Below are positions 34,801 through 44,141 of a DNA stretch of 64,000 nucleotides, piece after piece. Made by a program: the position numbers and the translations under genes. Origin of the DNA: Methylophaga sp. (GTDB taxonomy: Bacteria; Pseudomonadota; Gammaproteobacteria; Nitrosococcales; Methylophagaceae); NCBI GenBank assembly GCA_002733715.2, contig NVWQ02000053.1, positions 62,001 through 126,000 on the forward strand, written 5' to 3'. Positions within the stretch are counted from its first letter, which is position 1. Each line of letters begins with the position of its first letter. Below the pieces are notes generated by a model that saw only the letters and a program-made list of their open reading frames with translations, was not told where the DNA came from and searched no databases.

Positions 34801-35301
34801 ATGTTATCAACAATGATTAAAACAAGCCTGTCAATCGTATTATTAACCAGTGCAATGGCAAGTTTTGCTGGTGATTTAACAGTGACTAAGAACGTTACCG
34901 TTAATGCTAGCCCTGACACAGTTTGGAAGATGGTTGGTGATTTTAATCATCTTGATGTGTGGCATCCTGTTGTTGTTGCCAGTCAGCTTACACATGGTGG
35001 CTGCCAAGCAAATGGCGCAGTTAGACTGCTTACATTGGGCAATGGTGCGACTATTACAGAAAAGCTAATGGCGACTAACTATGCTGATAGAAGCTACACC
35101 TATATGATAACGGAATCCCCGCTTCCTATTGCAGATTATGTCTCAACAATTACAGTTTCAGAAGCGGCTGATGGCAAGGCTACAGTAACGTGGAATTCAA
35201 GTTTTGATGCAAATGGCGCAACAGATGAAGAAGCCATTAATACTATTTCCGGAATTTATGATGCTGGCTTAAATAGTTTGGATAAACATTTTAATAAATA
35301 A
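34801..35301 (+). CDS. Exported SRPBCC-family protein
   Basis: 166 residues. Signal peptide (about 1-24, ending SFAG), then a START-like fold beginning 'LTVTKNVTVNASPDTVWKMVGDFNHLDVWHPVVVASQLTHGG' in pieces. The D..VW....dF..l..WhP pattern is the polyketide cyclase/SRPBCC signature. A hydrophobic ligand is likely; which one is unknown. The gene stands alone between a kinase and a DUF4389 gene, ending at an intrinsic terminator. Confidence 0.8.
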   Translation: MLSTMIKTSLSIVLLTSAMASFAGDLTVTKNVTVNASPDTVWKMVGDFNHLDVWHPVVVASQLTHGGCQANGAVRLLTLGNGATITEKLMATNYADRSYTYMITESPLPIADYVSTITVSEAADGKATVTWNSSFDANGATDEEAINTISGIYDAGLNSLDKHFNK

Positions 35302-35318
35302 AATATAAAACATTCAAT

Positions 35319-35355
35319 AAAAGCCCTTAATGCATAAGTATTGAGGGCTTTTTTG
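35319..35355 (+). terminator. Intrinsic terminator
   Basis: Stem AAAAGCCCTTAAT pairing imperfectly with ATTGAGGGCTTTTTT, T tract at the end. It lies 18 bp after the SRPBCC stop. Confidence 0.85.
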
Positions 35356-35431
35356 TATCTAACATAAAGAATAAAACGCTAAAAATGATTTCATGGTAAA
35401 GTCTCCAGATATATTAATAGGGGCAGAAATA

Positions 35432-35824
35432 ATGGCTGAAGGCAAACAAGAACAATTAAAGCAGAATTTACAAGATGGCAACCAGTGGATGCGGATCCTC
35501 TATATGCTTATGTTTTGGATCATCTTGTATTTTGTATTGATGGTGACAGGTGTAATAATATTTATTCAGGTTTTGTTTGCTCTTATCACAGGTTCTGATA
35601 ATAAACATTTACGTAAGTTTGCCGCCGATTTAACAAAATATATTAATCAAATCATCTTGTTTTTAACGTATAACGAAGATCGTAAACCTTTCCCTTTTGC
35701 TGAATGGGGTAAATTAGATAAGGTCAAGCCGGTAGTTAAGCCTGCGCCGGTCGATGATGCCGATGAACATGAAAAAATTATTGAGATTGAGCCTGAGGAA
35801 AAAGACGATAAACCAGCGAAATAA
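35432..35824 (+). CDS. DUF4389 family membrane protein
   Basis: 130 residues from the ATG at 35432 (MAEGKQEQLKQ), chosen because GGGG lies 8 bases before it; an earlier ATG is in frame. Two hydrophobic segments (about 22-45 and 50-62) lie near 'MLMFWIILYFVLMVTGVIIFIQVLFALITG', then 'LRKFAADLTKYINQIILFLTYNEDRKPFPFAEW', which is the DUF4389 core. The C-terminal 40 residues are acidic and Pro/Lys-rich, ending 'EPEEKDDKPAK'. Function unknown. It lies 6 bp before yaaA, probably in one transcript. Confidence 0.8.
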   Translation: MAEGKQEQLKQNLQDGNQWMRILYMLMFWIILYFVLMVTGVIIFIQVLFALITGSDNKHLRKFAADLTKYINQIILFLTYNEDRKPFPFAEWGKLDKVKPVVKPAPVDDADEHEKIIEIEPEEKDDKPAK

Positions 35825-35830
35825 TAGAAT

Positions 35831-36601
35831 ATGTTAATTGTTATTTCACCCGCTAAAACCTTAGACTTTGATGCCGATCCTGTAACAACGGATTATACTC
35901 AGCCACGATTTTTAGCTCAATCACAGCAGCTTATTAATGACTTAAAAAAACTATCAGCTACCGATGTAGCATCATTAATGAAGCTTAGCGATAAGCTGGC
36001 AGGATTGAATATGGTGCGATTTCAAACATGGTCAACTCCCTTTGACCTAGATAATGCCAAACAAGCTGTATTAGCATTTAAAGGTGATGTCTATACCGGT
36101 TTAGATGCTGATACGTTAGATAAAGCTGGTTTCGACTTTATGCAGCAACATTTACGCATATTATCTGGGCTTTATGGTGTGCTAAGACCACTAGATTTAA
36201 TGCAAGCCTATCGTCTAGAAATGGGAACCAAGTTTGCTAATGCAAATAATAAAGACTTGTATCAGTTCTGGGATAGTCAGCTTCGGGAATCAATAGAATC
36301 CGAATTGTCCGATGACGTGCTGATTAATTTGGCATCAAATGAATATTTCAAAGCACTCCAAGCCAAAAAATTAAATGCTCGAATTATCACACCAATATTT
36401 AAAGATTGGAAAAATGGACAATATAAGATCATTAGTTTTTATGCTAAAAAAGCACGAGGATTAATGAGTCGTTATATTATTGACCATAAAATTGAACAGC
36501 CCGAACAAATCCAACAATTTGATACGGATGGCTATCGGTTTAGCCCAGAGATGTCAGAAGGTGATGACTGGGTGTATACCCGTCATCCCGGTATGTTTTA
36601 A
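35831..36601 (+). CDS. yaaA: Peroxide stress protein YaaA
   Basis: 256 residues, the usual DUF328/YaaA length. '[17 protein letters not shown]' and '[24 protein letters not shown]' are conserved YaaA motifs, as is '[16 protein letters not shown]'. YaaA limits intracellular iron damage under peroxide stress. The last seven residues, RHPGMF and stop, are encoded by the left end of a dispersed repeat (from 36580), so the native C-terminus has been replaced by repeat-derived codons. Confidence 0.93.
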   Translation: MLIVISPAKTLDFDADPVTTDYTQPRFLAQSQQLINDLKKLSATDVASLMKLSDKLAGLNMVRFQTWSTPFDLDNAKQAVLAFKGDVYTGLDADTLDKAGFDFMQQHLRILSGLYGVLRPLDLMQAYRLEMGTKFANANNKDLYQFWDSQLRESIESELSDDVLINLASNEYFKALQAKKLNARIITPIFKDWKNGQYKIISFYAKKARGLMSRYIIDHKIEQPEQIQQFDTDGYRFSPEMSEGDDWVYTRHPGMF

Positions 36602-36655
36602 GTCGGGATTTCCACACAAGCAAGACTCCGGCTTAAAATATACCGGAGTGACGGA
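36580..36655. repeat. Dispersed palindromic repeat, subfamily 2, copy D, overlapping the yaaA 3' end
   Basis: CGTCATCCCGGTATG...TATACCGGAGTGACG, with arms as in copy B (GTTTTAAGTCGG and CCGGCTTAAAATA). It extends across the yaaA stop codon and supplies its last residues. Confidence 0.82.
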
Positions 36656-36699
36656 GGAGCGAAAATACACCGATTGAATGGTCACGGGTATATTCGGAG

Positions 36700-37281
36700 C
36701 TAGGATTGACTTTTTCTTATTAAATGCCAGAGAGAGCGAACATCAGAACGTGATTTTGTTAGGTAAAATGTAATGGCAATTTCTTCTAATGCAGCTAACA
36801 AACAAACAAAGGCAGCAATACGAAATGGCCATGCAATATTAAAAATAAAGAGTATAAAAAATGCTATACCGGTGGTAATAACAGCAACTTTAACTAACCA
36901 TGTGTGATAACTAGTGAAGTCGTGGAACTTGATAATGCCGACAAGAACGGGCACTGCAAAGCTGATAATGACGGCGCTGATATATATAATCTCGTGTTCA
37001 ACTATATTGGGCCATAACCACCAGATAGAAATTGCCATTATTCCATAAATAAGCAAGTCACCAGCACTGTCTAAAAATGCGCCAAGCTCGCTTTCTTGAT
37101 TTAATATTCTAGCCGTCATACCATCGAGAGCATCAGTTAAAAAAGTAATTGCTAGCACTATTAGAAATGCATTTTCTTGCCCTGACCATGCAAACCACAA
37201 TAATATTGGGGCGGCGATAAAGCGTGAACAAGTCAATAAGTTGGGCAGGGTCAACAATTCATCTAATGTGTATTTTGACAT
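36700..37281 (-). CDS. CDP-alcohol phosphatidyltransferase family protein
   Basis: 193 residues, about five to six hydrophobic segments. The catalytic signature DG-x2-AR-x8-G-x3-D-x3-D is intact in 'DALDGMTARILNQESELGAFLDSAGD'. The residues after it fit PgsA/cardiolipin-type enzymes acting on a CDP-diacylglycerol donor. The acceptor is unknown. Directly downstream of an EEP-family phosphatase (2-bp gap), an order also seen beside cardiolipin synthase genes. Confidence 0.85.
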   Translation of the reverse strand: MSKYTLDELLTLPNLLTCSRFIAAPILLWFAWSGQENAFLIVLAITFLTDALDGMTARILNQESELGAFLDSAGDLLIYGIMAISIWWLWPNIVEHEIIYISAVIISFAVPVLVGIIKFHDFTSYHTWLVKVAVITTGIAFFILFIFNIAWPFRIAAFVCLLAALEEIAITFYLTKSRSDVRSLWHLIRKSQS

Positions 37282-37283
37282 TG

Positions 37284-38036
37284 TTATATCTCAAAAGTAG
37301 CTAAAAGAGGGTTATGATCTGATAGGTTACTCCAAAGGCCGTGAGTAGGCCGCTCACAACTTAATGGCTGTATACCTCGGTAATAAATTCTATCCATTTT
37401 TAAGATAGGTAACCAAGCAGGCCACGTTTTAGCGTGTTGGTCATGCAATGTTTTATGTGCTTCATTAAGATCAAGTTGCTTGGCAAAGCGTTTTTCAGCT
37501 TGCCCCGTCCAGTCATTAAAATCTCCAGCAACGATTAGGGGAGCATTGTGTGGCACATGCTCTTCTATGCGATTAAATAGGGTTTTAAACTGGTAACGCC
37601 GCTCTATGCCGATGACACCAAGGTGAATACAGATAATGTGTAAATCATGGGAAATATTAGGCAGCTGAATGACACCATGCAATAAACTGCGACTCGCTTT
37701 TCCGTAGGGTGAAACATTGATGTTTTCCCAACTGTGTAGGGCATGTTTACTGAGGATGGCATTGCCGTGATGGCCAACATTATAGATGGCGTTTTTGGCA
37801 TAAATTACATGTGGCCATGTATTTTGAGCTAGAAATTCAGAATGTGAATTGTCGGGCCAACTAGGGTGTATTTTTGCGTGTTTTGTATTTTCGCCCTGTA
37901 TTTCTTGCAAAAATAATATATCAGCATCAGCCTTAATGAGTGCCTCCCTAAGTTGGGGCAATATAAATTTACGATTACCTGCACTAAAACCTTTATGAAT
38001 GTTATAGGTCAAGATGCGTAGCTGATCTTTTTGCAT
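37284..38036 (-). CDS. Endonuclease/exonuclease/phosphatase (EEP) superfamily hydrolase
   Basis: 250 residues, no signal peptide. 'LRILTYNIHKGF' (N), 'ADILFLQEIQG' (E), 'IICIHLGVIG' (H), 'LIVAGDFNDW' (D.N) and 'LSDHNPLLATFEI' (SDH) are the metal and catalytic residues of the EEP fold, all present. This YbhP-like group accompanies phospholipid synthases and may handle phosphodiester head groups. Probably co-transcribed with the CDP-alcohol enzyme. Confidence 0.85.
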   Translation of the reverse strand: MQKDQLRILTYNIHKGFSAGNRKFILPQLREALIKADADILFLQEIQGENTKHAKIHPSWPDNSHSEFLAQNTWPHVIYAKNAIYNVGHHGNAILSKHALHSWENINVSPYGKASRSLLHGVIQLPNISHDLHIICIHLGVIGIERRYQFKTLFNRIEEHVPHNAPLIVAGDFNDWTGQAEKRFAKQLDLNEAHKTLHDQHAKTWPAWLPILKMDRIYYRGIQPLSCERPTHGLWSNLSDHNPLLATFEI

Positions 38037-38135
38037 AAATTGTTATGCCTATTCCAGTTTGTTTATTGCAGGACATTAATAACACTAACTATCATCATAG
38101 TCTCTTTGAATTAATAATAAAATAAAGTGAGAAGA

Positions 38136-38162
38136 CTTGAACTATTATGTACGCGTCCCCAT
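38136..38162 (+). promoter_or_regulatory. Sigma32 (heat-shock) promoter of htpG
   Basis: CTTGAA at 38136-38141, 15 bp, then CCCCAT at 38157-38162, matching the RpoH consensus. It lies 43 bp upstream of the chosen htpG start, so the longer in-frame reading from 38127 would begin upstream of the transcript and is excluded. Confidence 0.9.
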
Positions 38163-38204
38163 CTGCTAGTTAAGTTAAAAAAAAGCCGATGGAGGCACGT
38201 ACAA

Positions 38205-40121
38205 ATGGGTGTTGATGCACATAAGGAAACGCTAGGTTTCCAAACCGAAGTTTCACAATTATTGGATTTGATGATCCACTCTTTATACAGTAACAAAGAA
38301 ATCTTCCTACGTGAATTGATTTCAAATGCGGCTGATGCGGCTGATAAATTACGCTTTGAAGCCTTATCTGATGATGCACTGTATGAAAATGATGCTGAAT
38401 TAAAAATTCGTGTTGCTTTTGATAAAGACGCTAATACAATTACCATTACAGACAATGGTATAGGCATGAGCCGTGAAGAAGTCATTGAAAATATTGGTAC
38501 GATTGCTAACTCGGGTACAAAAAAATTCTTCGATAAAATGACGGGTGATGAGACTAAAGATTCTCAATTAATCGGTCAGTTTGGCGTGGGTTTCTATTCG
38601 ACTTTTATTGTTGCAGACAACGTAACATTAAAAACACGCCGTGCAGGCATGGGCAGTGAGCATGGTGTGCAATGGCAATCAGAAGGCAAAGGTGAATTTT
38701 CGATTGAAACCATTGATATGCCACAACGTGGAACGGAAGTCACACTCCATTTGCGTGAAGATCAAGAAGAATTCTTAAACAGCTGGCGTTTGCGTAATAT
38801 CATCAGTAAATACTCAGATCATATTAATTTACCGATTGTGATGACAAAAGATCCCGTGCCAGATGAAGATGGCAAGATTGATGAGTCCGTTGTGCCTGAA
38901 GATGAAACAGTCAACAAAGCCACAGCATTATGGACATTATCAAAGAATGAAATTAGCGATGATGACTATAAAGAATTTTACAAACAAGTTTCACATGATT
39001 ACCAAGATCCATTGAGCTGGAGCCATAATAAGGTTGAAGGAAAATTAGAATATACTTCATTACTGTTCATTCCATCAAAAGCACCGTTTGATCTGTGGGA
39101 TCGTGATAGTGCTCATGGTTTAAAACTGTATGTAAAACGTGTATTTGTAATGGAAGATGCTGAGCAATTAATGCCACGTTATTTACGTTTTATTCGTGGT
39201 GTAATTGATACTGATGATTTGCCATTGAATATTTCTCGTGAAATTCTGCAAGGTAGCAAAACCATTGATAGCATACGTACTGCTTCAGTGAAAAAAATCT
39301 TGGGCGAGTTGAAAAAGATGGCGAAGAATGATGCCGAAAAATATGCAACATTCTGGAAAGAATTTGGCCAAGTGATTAAAGAAGGATTAGGCGAAGACTT
39401 TGCTAACAAAGAAGCATTAGCAAAATTATTACGCTTCTCGACCACAGAAACAGGATCAGAAGATCAAACCGTTTCTTTAGAAGATTATGTTGGTCGAATG
39501 AAAGACAAGCAAGACAAAATCTATTACATCACAGCCGAAAGCTTTGCTGCAGCTAAAAATAGTCCGCATCTTGAAGTATTCAGCAAAAAAGGCATTGAAG
39601 TTTTATTGTTAGCAGATCGTGTTGATGAATGGATGACAAACTCGTTAACTGAGTTTGATGGCAAACAACTGCAATCTGTAGCTAAGGGTGATCTAGATCT
39701 GGGCGACCTTGAAGATGAAAAAGAGAAAAAAGCCCAAGAAAAAGTTGATAAGAAATTTGAGGACTTAGTAGGTCGTGTTAAAAAGGCATTGGGTGATAAA
39801 GTGAAAGATGTACGTATTACACATCGACTGACTGATTCTCCAGCGTGTTTGGTTGCGGATGACAATGATATGAGTGCAAATCTTGAACGCATGCTCAAAG
39901 CCGCAGGCCAACAGATGGGAGCAGATACCAAACCTATTTTTGAACTCAATCCGAAACACCCAATGGTTAAGCGTCTAAAAGACGAGTCAGAAAATAAGAA
40001 ATTTAAAGATTGGTCCTTAATTTTATTTGACCAAGCTTTGTTAGCTGAAGGTGGTCAATTAGAAGATCCTGCAAGCTACGTTAAGCGTTTGAATAAATTG
40101 CTTTTAACCTTATCTAAATAA
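38205..40121 (+). CDS. htpG: Molecular chaperone HtpG (Hsp90)
   Basis: 638 residues from the ATG at 38205 ([20 protein letters not shown]), preceded by GGAGG 9 bases upstream. N-terminal ATPase with '[25 protein letters not shown]', '[28 protein letters not shown]' and 'QFGVGFYS', middle domain '[13 protein letters not shown]', and C-terminal dimerisation domain. It assists folding in the cytosol during heat stress, matching the sigma32 promoter. Followed by repeat copy E and hslO, another chaperone. Confidence 0.97.
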   Translation: MGVDAHKETLGFQTEVSQLLDLMIHSLYSNKEIFLRELISNAADAADKLRFEALSDDALYENDAELKIRVAFDKDANTITITDNGIGMSREEVIENIGTIANSGTKKFFDKMTGDETKDSQLIGQFGVGFYSTFIVADNVTLKTRRAGMGSEHGVQWQSEGKGEFSIETIDMPQRGTEVTLHLREDQEEFLNSWRLRNIISKYSDHINLPIVMTKDPVPDEDGKIDESVVPEDETVNKATALWTLSKNEISDDDYKEFYKQVSHDYQDPLSWSHNKVEGKLEYTSLLFIPSKAPFDLWDRDSAHGLKLYVKRVFVMEDAEQLMPRYLRFIRGVIDTDDLPLNISREILQGSKTIDSIRTASVKKILGELKKMAKNDAEKYATFWKEFGQVIKEGLGEDFANKEALAKLLRFSTTETGSEDQTVSLEDYVGRMKDKQDKIYYITAESFAAAKNSPHLEVFSKKGIEVLLLADRVDEWMTNSLTEFDGKQLQSVAKGDLDLGDLEDEKEKKAQEKVDKKFEDLVGRVKKALGDKVKDVRITHRLTDSPACLVADDNDMSANLERMLKAAGQQMGADTKPIFELNPKHPMVKRLKDESENKKFKDWSLILFDQALLAEGGQLEDPASYVKRLNKLLLTLSK

Positions 40122-40128
40122 AGCGTAG

Positions 40129-40252
40129 CGTCATCCTCGAGATCTTTTATCGGGGATCTTATTAAATAGTCTTGGGTAAGTGATGACTAACTGAAGTTTA
40201 CTTAATTCATTGAAAGGTGATAGATTCCCAATAAAAGATCTTGGGAATGACG
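40129..40252. repeat. Dispersed palindromic repeat, subfamily 1, copy E
   Basis: CGTCATCCTCGAGATCTT at the left, with GATCTTGGGAATGACG at the right as its complement. A longer centre than copies A and C. It lies between htpG and the hairpin before hslO. Confidence 0.75.
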
Positions 40253-40261
40253 TTAAAGTAG

Positions 40262-40299
40262 TAAAATGCTGGGTAGAGAAATCTACTCAGCATTTTTTT
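40262..40299 (+). terminator. Intrinsic terminator or leader hairpin immediately before hslO
   Basis: AAAATGCTGGGTAGA, GAAA loop, TCTACTCAGCATTTTTTTT: a 14-bp stem with one wobble and eight T residues. The T tract ends 12 bases before the hslO start codon, so it either terminates htpG or acts inside the hslO leader. Confidence 0.85.
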
Positions 40300-40310
40300 T
40301 GGAAAAAACT

Positions 40311-41228
40311 ATGAACGATACAACATCTGATACAACTGAATTTCAATCAGACAATTTACAACGTTTTATCTTCGATAATGCGCCAGTTCGTGGTGAATGG
40401 GTACATCTGACCGAGTCGTGGAAAAATGTAACAAGTCGACGAGAATACCCCGTTGCCATTGAACGCCTATTAGGTGAAATGATGGCCGCCGCGGCATTAT
40501 TAACAGCAACAGTGAAAATTAAAGGTCGCCTAGTTTTACAATTAAAATCAACGGGTCCTGTAACGTTAATGATGGTGGAATGTACCAGCAAGAATACCTT
40601 ACGTGCTTTTGCACAATGGGATGGTGATGTTGAGGATAATGCGACGTTGACGCAAGTCACGGGTGAAGGTGCATTAGCCATTACGATTGATGTCGAAGGT
40701 TCAAAACAACCTTATCAAGGCGTGGTGAGTCTGCAAGGCAAGTCAATATCTGATGTATTGGAAGCCTATTTTAAACAATCAGAACAATTAGAAACGCGGA
40801 TCTGGTTAGCGGCAGACAGCCAATCTGCGGCAGGTTTATTTTTACAGCAACTTCCGGGTGAAAGTAATAATAAAGAAGTTGATGAAGAAAGCTGGTCTCG
40901 TCTAAGTCAGTTAGCGAGCACCATTAGTAATAAAGAACTCATAGAGTTGGGAGCGGGGACATTATTGCATCGCTTGTTCCATGAAGAAGAATGTCGGCTA
41001 CTCTCATCAACGGAGTTGAGCTTTTCGTGTAACTGCTCTCGTGAGCGTGTTGCCGATACAATTGGATTGTTGGGTAAAGATGATGCTAAGGATTTAGTAG
41101 AGGAACAAGGCCACATCGAAGTAGCCTGTGAGTTTTGCAATGAGCACTATCAGTTTGATGAAGTTGATGTGGCTCAGGTTTTTGCAAGCCAAATAAGTAC
41201 AAAGACGGATGACAAAACTGTACATTGA
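40311..41228 (+). CDS. hslO: Redox-regulated chaperone Hsp33
   Basis: 305 residues from the ATG at 40311. 'LQRFIFDNAPVRGEWVHLTESW', 'LLGEMMAAAALLTATVKIKGRLVLQLKS' and 'VSLQGKSISDVLEAYFKQSEQLETRIWLA' are Hsp33 motifs. The zinc-switch cysteines are CxC in 'FSCNCSRERV' (about residue 240) and CxxC in 'VACEFCNEHYQF'. It protects proteins during oxidative stress. It follows htpG directly, but a terminator-like hairpin stands between with no obvious promoter after it. Confidence 0.95.
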   Translation: MNDTTSDTTEFQSDNLQRFIFDNAPVRGEWVHLTESWKNVTSRREYPVAIERLLGEMMAAAALLTATVKIKGRLVLQLKSTGPVTLMMVECTSKNTLRAFAQWDGDVEDNATLTQVTGEGALAITIDVEGSKQPYQGVVSLQGKSISDVLEAYFKQSEQLETRIWLAADSQSAAGLFLQQLPGESNNKEVDEESWSRLSQLASTISNKELIELGAGTLLHRLFHEEECRLLSSTELSFSCNCSRERVADTIGLLGKDDAKDLVEEQGHIEVACEFCNEHYQFDEVDVAQVFASQISTKTDDKTVH

Positions 41229-41273
41229 GTTATGGAAAACACATAATTTCTGAAATTACTGTTTTCGATTATT

Positions 41274-41344
41274 GGGCACTCCCACATGTTTTAGTAGCAG
41301 TCTAGAGTTTCAACAGCTCCCAGTTAAAAGCATACTGGGATGGC
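41274..41344. repeat. Degraded dispersed repeat, subfamily 2, copy F
   Basis: GGCACTCCCACATGTTTTAG...CAGTTAAAAGCATACTGGGATGG. It aligns along its whole length with copy B at reduced identity. It lies in the 179-bp gap between hslO and cybB. Confidence 0.6.
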
Positions 41345-41407
41345 GAATAAAAAAGTGCAAATTGATTTCACCTGGTTATCTGCCTTGTGAGGGATTAGGG
41401 ATATGCA

Positions 41408-41965
41408 ATGTTAATCAAAAATGATCAACAACATTTTGGCTTGATTTCCATCTTGTTACATTGGCTGATCGCGCTGGCGACTTTTGGTCTATTTGGTCTT
41501 GGCTTATGGATGACGGGGCTTGGTTATTATGATGACTGGTATCAGCAAGCACCTGATCTGCATGAAGGTGTCGGGGTGATTTTTTTCATTTTATTACTTA
41601 TCCGGATCGTATGGCGCTGGGCCAATCCTCCACCCAAATCACTTCCTACACTTAAAAAATGGGAAAAGGTCAGTTCACATTTGGCCCATGGTATGTTAAA
41701 TTTTTTACTGCTGGTCATTGCCATCAGTGGTTATTTAATTATCACAGCCAAAGGGGGATCGCTTCAAGTTTTTGACCTATTTAGTATTCCTGCCAGCCTG
41801 AGTGGTTTTACTAATCAGGAAGATTTTTCTGGTGAAATTCATCTACTGGCGGCATGGGCTGTGATAGGACTTGCAGCAATTCATACACTGGCGGCCCTCA
41901 AACATCATTTTTTTGATAAAGATGCCACTCTTAGGCGAATTTTGGGCCTGGATAAAAACAGATAG
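41408..41965 (+). CDS. Cytochrome b561
   Basis: 185 residues, four membrane helices. Histidines suited to bind two hemes appear in 'LLHWLIALATFGLFGLGLWMTG', 'LHEGVGVIFFILLLIRIVW', 'HLAHGMLNFLLLVIAISGYL' and 'IHLLAAWAVIGLAAIHTLAALKHHF'. It matches YceJ/CybB-type b561 proteins. It lies directly upstream of yceI (11-bp gap), the pairing known in E. coli. It likely oxidises quinol or another small reductant in the inner membrane. Confidence 0.9.
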   Translation: MLIKNDQQHFGLISILLHWLIALATFGLFGLGLWMTGLGYYDDWYQQAPDLHEGVGVIFFILLLIRIVWRWANPPPKSLPTLKKWEKVSSHLAHGMLNFLLLVIAISGYLIITAKGGSLQVFDLFSIPASLSGFTNQEDFSGEIHLLAAWAVIGLAAIHTLAALKHHFFDKDATLRRILGLDKNR

Positions 41966-41976
41966 AGGTAAATAGT

Positions 41977-42585
41977 ATGCGTAAATTAGTCATTGTTTTA
42001 TTAGCGGGACTTATCAACCTGTCGGTTATAAATTCAGCGGCGGCAGAAAATTATATTATTGACACCAAAGGCACTCATGCTTTTATTCAGTTTAAAATAA
42101 AACATCTTGGCTTCAGCTGGCTACATGGCGAGTTCAATACGTTTTCGGGTGGTTTTAGTTACGATGAATCTAACTCGACTTATTCAAAGATCGATGTTGA
42201 AATTGACACTAAAAGTTTAGATTCTAATCATGCTAAACGAGATAAGCATCTACGTGGTGATAATTATCTTGATGTGAAAAAATTTCCAACAGCAACGTTC
42301 GTTTCCACTTCGTTCAAAGAATTAGGCGGTGGCAAGGCTATTCTCAAAGGCGATTTTACACTACATGGTGTGACCAAAAATATCACCATAGATGTTGAAC
42401 ATATTGGTCACGGCCGTGATCCTTGGGGAGGGTATCGCCGAGGATTTATCGGTACCACTAGTATCAAGCCCGCAGAATATGGTTTGAAAGATATGGATAA
42501 GCTGGGACCACATTCCGAAGAGCTTTTTCTGACATTGTCTATTGAAGGAATTCGTCAGGCTTATGAACGCCAGATTATAGACTAA
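41977..42585 (+). CDS. yceI: YceI-family periplasmic lipocalin-like protein
   Basis: 202 residues. Signal peptide (about 1-23, ending SAAA). Then 'IDTKGTHAFIQFKIKHLGFSWLHGEFNTFSGGFSYD' in pieces, 'HLRGDNYLDVKKFPTATF', 'LKGDFTLHGVTKNITI' and the ending 'LSIEGIRQ', all typical of YceI. The family folds as an isoprenoid (ubiquinone-like) binding barrel. Co-transcribed with cytochrome b561, suggesting quinone-linked redox use. Confidence 0.95.
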   Translation: MRKLVIVLLAGLINLSVINSAAAENYIIDTKGTHAFIQFKIKHLGFSWLHGEFNTFSGGFSYDESNSTYSKIDVEIDTKSLDSNHAKRDKHLRGDNYLDVKKFPTATFVSTSFKELGGGKAILKGDFTLHGVTKNITIDVEHIGHGRDPWGGYRRGFIGTTSIKPAEYGLKDMDKLGPHSEELFLTLSIEGIRQAYERQIID

Positions 42586-42707
42586 TAAAACTGAAGATTA
42601 TATTGTGAATTTAGCCTTTAAATTTTATTTAATCTGTAGGAGTTGTTTTAATAGCTGAAAACTAGTATATTATCAATTACTAATATTGTGTTTAAAGGTA
42701 TTTCACG

Positions 42708-43979
42708 ATGGCACATGTAATCATAATTGGAGCAAGCACAGGCGGACTGCCTGCTGCATATGAAGCTCGGCAAGCATTAGGTAAAGAGCATGATATTACC
42801 GTTGTTTCTAATACACCTGTTTTTCATTTCGTACCCAGCAATCCTTGGATTGCAGTGGGCTGGCGTGAACGCAAACAAACAGCCTTTGATATTGAACCCT
42901 ATTTAAAGAAAAAGAATATTGCATTTACATCGGCTGGCGTAACTGAAATCAAGGCTGAGGAGAATCAACTAGTACTGGGTGATGGTTCGACTTTAGATTA
43001 TGATTACTTAGTTATTGCCACCGGCCCCAAGCTAGCTTTTGATGAAATTGAAGGTTTAGGTCCAGATGGACATACAGAATCAATCTGTAGTATTGATCAT
43101 GCGGAACAAGCGTATGAACATTGGCAAGAGTTCATGAAAAATCCAGGGCCAATTGTGATCGGTGCCGTACAAGCGGCTTCATGCTACGGGCCGGCCTATG
43201 AATTTGCATTTATCCTTAATCGTGTTCTGAAAAAAGCTAAACTACGCGATCAAGTGCCCATCACTTTTGTTACAGCTGAACCTTATATTGGCCATTTAGG
43301 TTTGGGCGGTGTAGGCGATTCTAATGGCTTATTAGAATCTGAGTTTAGAATGAATGATATTAAATGGCTAACAAATGCTAAAGTACAAAAAGTTGAAGCA
43401 GGAAAAATGTTTGTTGAACAAGTTAATGAGCAAGCTGAAACAATTAAAACACATGAGTTGCCATTTGATTTTTCAATGATGCTTCCCGCGTTTAAAGGTG
43501 TTGATTGTGTAGCTAACATGGGTGAAGAAGTTGTAAACCCTAGAGGCTTTATTAAAGTAGATGAATTCCAACGTAATCCTAAATATCACAACATTTATGG
43601 GGTTGGTGTCTGTATTGCTATCCCTCCGATCGAACCGACACCATTACCTGTTGGAGCACCTAAAACAGGTTATATGATAGAGAGTATGGCGACAGCAGCA
43701 GTAGATAATATTAAGCTAGCGATTGAAGGTGAAGAGCCGCACGCGAAGGCATCATGGAGCGCAATTTGCCTAGGAGATATGGGTCACACAGGTACGGCAT
43801 TTGTTGCCATTCCACAAAATCCACCACGTAATGTAGCTTGGATGAAAAAAGGTAAAATGATGCGGGTTGCCAAAGTTGGCTTTGAGAAATATTTTATCCG
43901 CAAAATGAAAAAAGGTACATCAGAACCAGTATATGAGAAATATATGCTAAAAATGCTCGGCATTGAGCGTTTGAAATAA
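42708..43979 (+). CDS. sqr: Sulfide:quinone oxidoreductase-like flavoprotein
   Basis: 423 residues. FAD motif 'VIIIGASTGGLPAAYEAR' at the N-terminus. Two candidate redox cysteines: Cys159 in 'QAASCYGPAYEF' and Cys302 in 'GVGVCIAIPPIEPTPLPVGAPKTGYMIESMA'. The C-terminal amphipathic 'RVAKVGFEKYFIRKMKKG' is the usual membrane-binding segment. This is the pattern of SQR relatives; a third Cys in the first FAD region is lacking (Ser instead), so it is probably one of the smaller non-type-I groups. It would pass electrons from sulfide to quinone. Single gene, start ATG after AAAGG. Confidence 0.85.
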   Translation: MAHVIIIGASTGGLPAAYEARQALGKEHDITVVSNTPVFHFVPSNPWIAVGWRERKQTAFDIEPYLKKKNIAFTSAGVTEIKAEENQLVLGDGSTLDYDYLVIATGPKLAFDEIEGLGPDGHTESICSIDHAEQAYEHWQEFMKNPGPIVIGAVQAASCYGPAYEFAFILNRVLKKAKLRDQVPITFVTAEPYIGHLGLGGVGDSNGLLESEFRMNDIKWLTNAKVQKVEAGKMFVEQVNEQAETIKTHELPFDFSMMLPAFKGVDCVANMGEEVVNPRGFIKVDEFQRNPKYHNIYGVGVCIAIPPIEPTPLPVGAPKTGYMIESMATAAVDNIKLAIEGEEPHAKASWSAICLGDMGHTGTAFVAIPQNPPRNVAWMKKGKMMRVAKVGFEKYFIRKMKKGTSEPVYEKYMLKMLGIERLK

Positions 43980-44141
43980 ATGGAGTGAACTTTGCTTTTT
44001 ACACCATCTCGACTGGGATTGTTTTATAAGTATTTTGCTATAACGCAGTGAACATTTTGAAAATATTGCCCCTAACTTTGGGTATAGGCAACGCGCCGTA
44101 TATATAGTAAGCTCAATATGTTTTATATTGGAGCAAGCGAA

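Noticed and set aside
38127-38204. N-terminal extension of HtpG from the in-frame start at 38127
   Set aside because: It overlaps the sigma32 promoter itself and the predicted transcript start lies downstream of it.
44049-44080. A fifth array promoter before the Asp/Ser-rich gene (TGAACA then CTAACTT)
   Set aside because: The distance between the halves is two bases longer than in P1-P4, the seventh base of the -35 differs, and AATGAC is missing.
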